Of a DNA stretch of 64,000 nt, positions 57,339 to 64,000 are shown in pieces. Made by a program: the position numbers and the translations under genes. The notes beneath the pieces were generated by a model that saw only the letters and a list, made by a program, of their open reading frames with translations, had not been told where the DNA came from and searched no databases. Location: the NCBI GenBank assembly GCA_907163375.1, contig CAJQUW010001790.1, positions 45,805 to 109,804 of the forward strand. The letters are read 5' to 3'. Source of the stretch: Prostheceraeus crozeri (Eukaryota; Platyhelminthes; Polycladida; Euryleptidae). Numbering within the stretch: the first letter of the stretch is position 1; the number at the start of each line of letters is the position of its first letter.

Positions 57339-59500
57339 CGCCAGTCACTGGAATAAGTATTATTTTGTGTATTGAAATGTGGCCATTATGCTTGGGCCTT
57401 GAGGCAACTTGCAAGAGATGAAGATTTCTTTAGTAGATGCTTTAAACAATTTCGAACTAATCTCTGAAATCATCCCCGAAATACTTAAGGACAGCACTAG
57501 TATGAATCCCAGTGAATTAATCAATGTTGAGCAAGTCACGAGACGACTACAACAGGTTTTCTGTGGGTGAAAATCGTCCCGTACTATATGAAGCACCCTT
57601 GCACACACCCGCAGCACCTCATGGAAGATTTCTGTTCGTAAAACAGATACCAGATAGTCGCTACAGGGGCTGAAGGGTGCAAGGTTGCAAAACGACGCAG
57701 GTGATCAGTCTTTCCAAATCAAATTACTGATATATTTGTATCTATTGCTTTTTGCACGAATATCATGCTCATCCATTTGTCGTAAGTTCGTGAATTCGTA
57801 ATTTTTGACATACACGGTTTAGAAGTATTTGTTTGCTGCAATAGTGAAATGATAGTCAGAAAAATGTGAAAGTAATATCTGCAATGACAATGAATGAATG
57901 AAAATGAACACTACCTGTGGAAGTTACAGAAGTTAAAAAGTCAGTGAAAAAATGGAATTAATTATAAAGGGCAGAGATTATCAAATCATTGTCCTACTAA
58001 ACTCTTTAAAGAAACAGTCGTTCTATATAAAAAAATTCCACATGACATTTAGAATTCTAGTTCAGAACCTATTACCCTAAGTTTGCCAAGCTTTTCCTGT
58101 CAAACTGTGCATTGCTTGTGTGCCAAAAGTGACCGGGCATTACATCGCATTGAAGCCACCAATAACGTCCTCGAGTTTGCAGCTCTAACTTCGGAGAAGC
58201 GAGGTCCAGTCTGCATCAATATTTTTCTGCCAAACTAACTTTGATATCGATTTATAACTAAGTTTCGCAGTTTTAGAAAAACGCTGTGCGTCATTGCAAT
58301 TCATGACTGAGATGATTTTATGTTTTATAAGGAAAACTATCAAATCATGAAATGAACGAAAAAGCTTTAGCGTCACTTCTCTTCACTAGTCCCGGTACTG
58401 AGTCAGAACGTTGTGACATTTCTTAGCCCGAATGCTGCGGACTTCCAGGACCCAGTCTCTAAAAAGATAGCGATGCTAAGCACTTGTCGCACGTGCAAGA
58501 TACATCACATAAATGAATTCTAAACCAAGATTATTAAAAACAAATGACCATAAACTTCATTTGGGCTTGAATTTATTTAATATCAGTAGGTTAATTACTT
58601 GCTAAAGCAAACGTCAATAGAAGACACCTCAAGTCCAATATGCAGCGTGGGAAGGCGCTAGAAGGCGAATGATGATCAAATTTAACTGTATTACGATATC
58701 CGTGTCACCAAAAATTCTTCTGACATCATTATCAAAACGTAATTTTCCTTAAACTGCATTTTGATGGAATTTTAGGTTAATTATGGTTTCTATTGTATGC
58801 CTTGCTGCTGATTGTTGAATAAAATATTTGATAGAATTACTATATTTTACTAGTTTTTAAACAATATTTCGGAGTTATGACTACATTCTCAAGTTATACA
58901 AAGATAGAAAAGATTGAGCTAGCTAAATACAAAGAGGATACAAAATTTGAAATACTATGTACACAGGAATTAGAAAATCAGAGTATGAAAATCAGATAGC
59001 TTATCTTTGTTGTTAACAGATGGCTTCAAATTCTTGATTTGCATAGCCTCACGGAATCTCACGGAATCTCTCTATCACTGATGTCTGTTTAATATTGTTG
59101 CATGAATATTATTGAGATGAGATTGAACGACAACTGTTTCTATCAGATCACGCAAACATCTTTACAAATCAATGGAGCGATCATCAATTCAGTTATTGAA
59201 ATCGAAAATTTCATTGCATTTAATAAACAAAAACAATAACTGCACAGTGTCGGAGCAGAATAAAATCTGCGGTTTCAATGACTCTATTGATGACATTACC
59301 ATTGATTTGTTGAGTGAGATGTTTGCGTGATCCGATAGAGAAATAAGCTTGGCTGATTCCCGTCCATTGATTTTCATAAGCCAAAGTTGAGTAGTCGTAA
59401 GTAGAGTAATTAAGTATTGAGTTGCGTTCTCAACATTTTAAGAGCTGTTTGTGTCACATTGTGTTTCAAAACAGCATTTAATCTCGATGACAAGCTAACA
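57339..59500. other. Downstream of the EF-hand gene, likely 3' UTR then intergenic
   Basis: The first part may be 3' UTR. The clearest AATAAA downstream of the stop is at 58818-58823, which would give a 1.5 kb UTR. A diverged SINE lies at 58395-58500. Otherwise nothing is recognised. Confidence 0.4.
58395..58500 (-). repeat. Degenerate SINE copy
   Basis: The minus-strand sequence runs in the SINE order (AAGTGCTTAGCATCGCTATC, then CTGGAAGTCC and ATGTCACAACG). The B box is lost. Confidence 0.5.
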
Positions 59501-59511
59501 TAGGCGAAATA

Positions 59512-61207
59512 CGTGGTGAGATCAAAAATCATTTGGACTCGACCGCAAGGCGTAATATGCTACAGAATTGTTTCTTCGCCCAGTGAAACTTGTGAACTTA
59601 TAGGTCCGAAATATAGCAAAGGTAACTTTCATCAACATTCACATCTGCAGTAAATCATGTCACTTTTAATATATTGAATTTGCATTTAATTTTTTGATAT
59701 CTTTATTCAGTTCTATGTTATTCCAAAGTGATAAATGCTAGATAGAGAAGGCGTCTGTACAAAAAATATTTATTTTTCATCAACACAAGAAAGTAATCAT
59801 CTATTTTCGATGCATCACCCGCTATTCTCCACATACGGGCCCACCTGTTGTGCAGCTCCCGGAATGGCTCATGGAAGAACTCCGGACTTTTAAAATTGAA
59901 AAATTTCATAACAGCGGTTTTCCGCATTGGTGCTATTCCTAAAACGTTCGCCTCTGAGATGATGCTCTAAATGTCGAAACATGTAAATGTCACTTGGGGT
60001 CAAGTCCGGAGAACTTCGTAGCCATTGTCTCTGAATGCAGTGTCAGTAACCGTTGCAGTATGAACAGGAGCAACTACAGGTTCTGGTTTCGAGGCTTGCG
60101 AACACCTTGCCGTGCAGTTCGAAATTGTTCGCAGTAGTACTATCCATTCCGACGACGTTGTTTATCAGCAAATTCCATGTGGACAACTCCACGACTGCCC
60201 CAAAAGATGGTGAGCATCAAACATCTCCGATGGTTTGTTCCTCAACGCGACTTGCGACTTGCTGATTCGCCGGGGAATTTGAACTCTTTTGAAGATCGTT
60301 TATCTTTTGGTAGGTAAATCGACAATGGCGTCTCGTCTTCTGTGATGACACTGCTAAAAAAAGTATTACCCACACTGTGATAAAGCTACAGCAGTTGGTT
60401 GCAGCATTGAAAACGACGTTCACGCATTTCAGATGTTAAAATGTGCGGAACGAATCTTGAGCACAGTTTTCAGTTGCCCATTTCAGAAACATGTTCATGG
60501 CACTGCCAAAAGAAACGTTTAACTGTTCTGTCAACTCTTTCTTGCTGATACGGCGATTATCAAGGACGATTTCGTGCAATTTCTCCCGATCATCACCAAG
60601 TTCAATTGGCCTCCCGGTCGACTTGCGATCCATATCATCCGTTCGCCCATTCTGAAATTCTCTTATCTGATTGTAAACTGTTGCATCATCGCCATAAGCA
60701 GCAGACAGCTCATTTGAAATTGCTTCATTCAAAATTCCGAAGGAAACAAAAGTCGAAAGACACTTCGATATCCCACAGACAGTAGCATGTCCTGAATAGA
60801 AAATGAATGATTTTTGTATCTATTCGTGGAATGGAATGCTACTGAATAATGAACACTCTTCATTGCTGTCTGTGTTGCATAGATGCTGGCTCTACGGAAT
60901 ATTGCATAGATATTGAAGAGTCACTGTAGAATATTTTCATGGTTCATTAATGACCTGCGACATGATTTCTAATTATTCGGTACACATTAAATTCTCAAAA
61001 TACGATTGAACTTAATAAAAATATCAAAAAATAGATGTAAATTCGATATAGTAAAAGTGACATGATTTTCTGCAGATGTGAATGTTGATGAAAGTTGCCG
61101 TTGCTATCATTTCGGTCCTACATACTCATAAGTTTCACTGGGCGAAGAAACAAGTCCGTAGCACTACGCCTTGTGGTCGAGTCTAAATCATTTTTGATCT
61201 CACCACG
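59512..61207 (-). mobile_element. mariner element with about 190-bp inverted ends
   Basis: Both ends start CGTGGTGAGATCAAAAAT, and inverted similarity continues for about 190 bp each side (TTTCTTCGCCCAGTGAAACT, TTTCATCAACATTCACATCT and so on), flanked by TA at 59510-59511 and 61208-61209. Length is 1696 bp. The transposase inside (59718-60780) is decayed. Ends of this length are far longer than the usual 20-40 bp of mariners. Confidence 0.92.
59718..60780 (-). pseudogene. mariner DD34D transposase, decayed
   Basis: The N-terminal part (60436-60732) has the paired helix-turn-helix pattern of mariner/SETMAR: a GRTDDMDRKSTGRPIELGDD linker and LDNRRISKKELTEQLNVSFG. Near 59940-60010 a different frame reads SPDLTPSDIYMFRHLEHHLR, the third catalytic motif with Asp. 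The C-terminal frame 59718-59927 contains NRWARMWRIAGDASKIDDYF, corresponding to the usual RW.KCI...GDYF. Frames change several times, so no protein is made. Confidence 0.9.
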
Positions 61208-61744
61208 TATATAAAGAAATCTTGGAATGAAAACCCAAAAATAGTCTTTTACAACGCTAATTTCGTTTCTCAATAGACGTCACCAGCAGTGTTATCGCAT
61301 TGGCGGAATTCCTAAGCTGAGGCGGAGATTTGGCAATTTGAAATTTTCGCCGATTTATTTTTGCTGTCAACGCTTTAAGTTGCAGTTATAAAGTTGCCTT
61401 TAATCGACAGGGTATTTCTCAAGTATGTAGAATCCTAATTTGAATGAAATTGACTAGCCATCTACGAGAAGGCGATTTAGCTGAAGAGACTGACCAAAGA
61501 CTGGCTAATGAACTTTATATAATCCCACTATTTGAGTATTCTCGTATCGACTTAATCTTTTAACTTACTCGTACCTTTACCTTTTGTTTCGATTGCAAAA
61601 ATTTGATGCCTTTGATTAAAAACATGGCATGTAATCGCGGAAGAAAAGGAAGTTTTCGCTGCAATATTAATACTGTTAAATGTCTGTGTTCTCCAGATGC
61701 ACTAGGTAAATGCTATCCATGCCTCTATTAATTGAGAATTAGTA

Positions 61745-61885
61745 ACTTATGTTCTGTTTTTTTTTCTTTATATTTATCTAATTTTTTATTGTTGTTGTTT
61801 TTATTTGTTTGATATTCTCTTTTTGATTTATTTTTCTCTTATATTTTTATTTTTTTTTTTTCTTTATTTATTTTTTTTTGCTTCT
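61745..61885. repeat. T-rich low-complexity tract
   Basis: About 140 bases that are almost all T, with interspersed A, G and C, on the + strand. No polyadenylated insertion is evident next to it. Confidence 0.85.
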
Positions 61886-62298
61886 GTTTGTGACTATCCT
61901 CGGCTCCTGCGGACTCTGCTGTTATTACGTTGAAATTATGTAATTATTTGTGATTTGCTCAGCGAAATCAACATCTCACATGTGACACGTATTCATGTGA
62001 TATATAAAATGCAAAACGCCGACAAACTCCTCCTAAACCATGAAACTTTACGCCAATATGATACTACTATTTAATAGAACAAAAAATTTGTAGTTAAAAC
62101 CCCCCGGACCATCCATTCCCTAGATACAAATACAGAAAAAGGAGAATTTTGTGTAAATTTATACCGAAAAAAATTAATTTACACAAGTAATTTTAACATT
62201 AAATTTAATAAAGAACTCCTCATTTAGCTTAAAAAAATGGCTCGCTAGACATGGCGTCTCATTGATTCTAATGTTTCACGAACGGATGTCAGCAACAG

Positions 62299-62419
62299 CC
62301 AATGAGAACGGCGATCTAAATGGTAAGACAGCCAATCAGTGTATGCGAATGAGTTGGTAAAACTTGGTATGCAACAATTGTACCTAGCACTGTCTTAAAT
62401 TACATACTATGCATATAAA
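62299..62419 (+). promoter_or_regulatory. Promoter-like CCAAT/TATA arrangement (copy 1)
   Basis: CAGCCAATGAG (CCAAT at 62299-62303) and CAGCCAATCAG (62332-62336) lie upstream of GCATATAAATC (TATAAA at 62414-62419). Two CCAAT boxes and one TATA box in this order resemble a histone-type pol II promoter, but the 78-bp gap to the TATA box and the lack of any downstream ORF keep this tentative. Confidence 0.4.
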
Positions 62420-62741
62420 TCCTGGGCGAATCCGGGGGCCTTATATAAAATCAAAACCCGACAAACTCCTCCTAAACCATGAAACTTACTCAATATGATA
62501 CTACTATTTAATAGGAACAAAAAATTTGTAGTTTAAAAACCCCCGGTCTCATTTTCCCAAAGTAACATAATTACAGAGAAAAGGAGACTTTTGTGTAAAT
62601 TTTATACCGCACAAATATTAATTACACAAGTAATGACATTAAATTTATAAATGACACTCCTCATTTGCTTTAAAAAAAAATTGCACGCTTGACAATGCGT
62701 CTCATTGATGCTAATGTTTCACGACTGGATTCAGAAACAGC

Positions 62742-62861
62742 CCAATGATAACGCGTGATCTAAATGGTAAGACAGCAATCAGTGTAGGGAATGAGTGGTA
62801 AACTTTGTTAAGCAACAATGTAACTAGCACTGTCTTAATTTAACATACTTATGCATATAAA
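62742..62861 (+). promoter_or_regulatory. Promoter-like CCAAT/TATA arrangement (copy 2)
   Basis: CAGCCCAATGAT (CCAAT at 62742-62746), a damaged second box (AGCAATCAG) and GCATATAAATC (TATAAA at 62856-62861). No open frame with a recognisable product follows within the window. Confidence 0.35.
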
Positions 62862-62885
62862 TCCTGGGCGAAGTCCGGGGGCCTT

Positions 62886-64000
62886 ACTAGTGTGATATAA
62901 ACAAGAAATGCGTGTGTAATTTTTGTTTCGTTTTTTTTTTTTGATTGTTGATAATAGCAGACCTGGTATTATGGCATCATAAATGAAAATGAGAACTTGC
63001 TACTTCCTTAAATAAATTGCATGATGCATTAAATGTCGATCCCATTAATATCTGTGTTTCTGTGCACCTGCTTTCTTTTGAATTCTCTATCAGATAGACT
63101 TTCATCATCACAAGCTAGTTCTGCATGTTTAGGGCAATATGGGTGTATTTTTATCATTTGCATTGACAGAGGATCAGAACTTAAACGTCTTCAAAATTTC
63201 TTCGTGTCTTTCATGATGCAATGATTCGTAGCGTTTAGGAATCAAATAGTTCGGGAGAGAATTGTGAACTGATCAAATTGCTGGAGCAATAATGGATTTA
63301 AGTAGAGTTGAACAATATTTGTGATGAATTCAATTTTAGACAATAATTCAAATGAAAAAAGAGGCTGACGATCTAGTGTGCGCAGTGCACACCGAATGGA
63401 TTGTGTCGAAAAGAGCATGCGGAAATCGTGAAGTGCTCCTTCCATCTCTAAATGACCACTTCTGTCCAGCAGCTGTTGTCAGACTTGCATTGTAGATCAG
63501 TGAGGAAAACAGCAGTCTGCAGAAATTTGTTGAAAGGGATATGGAAAGCTATTTAATGAAATTCTTTTCATATTTTCAGCAAGTTAATAGTTTAAACATA
63601 AATTGATCAATTATTTAATATTCGCACAAAAATTGCCGCATATTAGATTATTCATGTAGCAAGATTGCAATATGTAAAGAAATCTTCATTTTGATGTTGT
63701 TTAGTTGGCAAAATTCAAGCTGTCAAAAGAATTCTATTTTTATATGTCAGTGTGTTTTTAGAGAATTTTTGTACATGTTTATCACAAAACACTTCTTGCT
63801 TTCTGATAGCCTATCTACGTGTAAAGGCTTCCATGTGACATTTTTTTCCCAAAGTTGATTAATGACCAAGTTTTTCAAGTACTTCCAATAATATCAGAAG
63901 TTCCTTTGTGATTTGGTTGCAGTTTTGGAGTTTCTTTTAATGCTCCTATATGGAATCCAAGATCAGTATTTTAGATAAAGAAGAAAACTGCTATTATGTT
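62886..64000. other. No gene seen
   Basis: AT-rich DNA to the window edge. Short frames on both strands (63033-63224 and 63242-63445) carry no recognisable signal. An exon of a gene lying beyond the edge cannot be excluded. Confidence 0.4.

Larger units (their letters stand above)
62001..62885 (+). repeat. Two tandem copies of a 439-bp unit
   Basis: GACAAACTCCTCCTAAACCA starts at 62021 and again at 62460, and the copies stay parallel to CCTGGGCGAAGTCCGGGGGC. Differences are mostly single-base insertions and deletions, many in homopolymer runs. A short match to the pre-repeat sequence (TGTGATATA) follows copy 2. Confidence 0.93.

Overview
The window looks like nuclear DNA of a multicellular invertebrate animal. 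It is AT-rich, has GT-AG introns and no operons or bacterial ribosome sites, and is packed with DNA transposons, foldback elements, tRNA-derived SINEs and worn non-LTR retroelements. The transposon mix (Crypton-like recombinase, P/THAP9-like, Tc1, mariner, hAT, pogo-like) fits a marine invertebrate, but the species cannot be named from sequence alone.

Only two protein genes look intact. One is a two-exon calmodulin-like EF-hand gene on the + strand (46586-46933 joined to 57036-57338, with a 10.1 kb intron). The other is a one-exon tyrosine recombinase of the Crypton/KIAA1958 type on the - strand (40127-41224, open further upstream). Every other recognisable coding sequence is a decayed transposable-element gene: Tc1 (8306-9324), two mariners (21203-21720; 59718-60780), a P/THAP9-like exon (36466-36792) and three non-LTR reverse-transcriptase tails (24640-25211, 43405-43730, 44870-45252).

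Layout. 1-7 kb: a CAGGG-ended element and otherwise empty DNA. 7-14 kb: two copies of a TA-flanked element, one carrying a nested Tc1, plus a foldback element and a 26-bp minisatellite. 14-25 kb: several short DNA transposons, two with perfect 8-bp target duplications, and a retroelement tail. 27-36 kb: a pogo-like element and a family of foldback repeats with a CCCGCGCGGG core, repeatedly nested in one another. 36-42 kb: P-like remnants, a 1.75 kb element with CCCCCCTCTGG ends, and the recombinase. 43-46 kb: retroelement remnants. 46.6-57.3 kb: the EF-hand gene, whose intron holds a 2.7 kb palindrome, a SINE cluster and other insertions. 59.5-61.2 kb: a mariner with unusually long inverted ends. 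62.0-62.9 kb: a 439-bp tandem pair that resembles a duplicated promoter.

The genes do not form a pathway. The coherent story is insertion history: target duplications, empty-site paralogues and nesting let the order of several insertions be read directly. The least explained items are the 510-521 bp family with CACAGAATTAGA ends, the large palindrome with its own core hairpin duplicated, short insertions carrying hammerhead-like motifs, and the intact recombinase ORF that starts against a perfect 20-bp hairpin.
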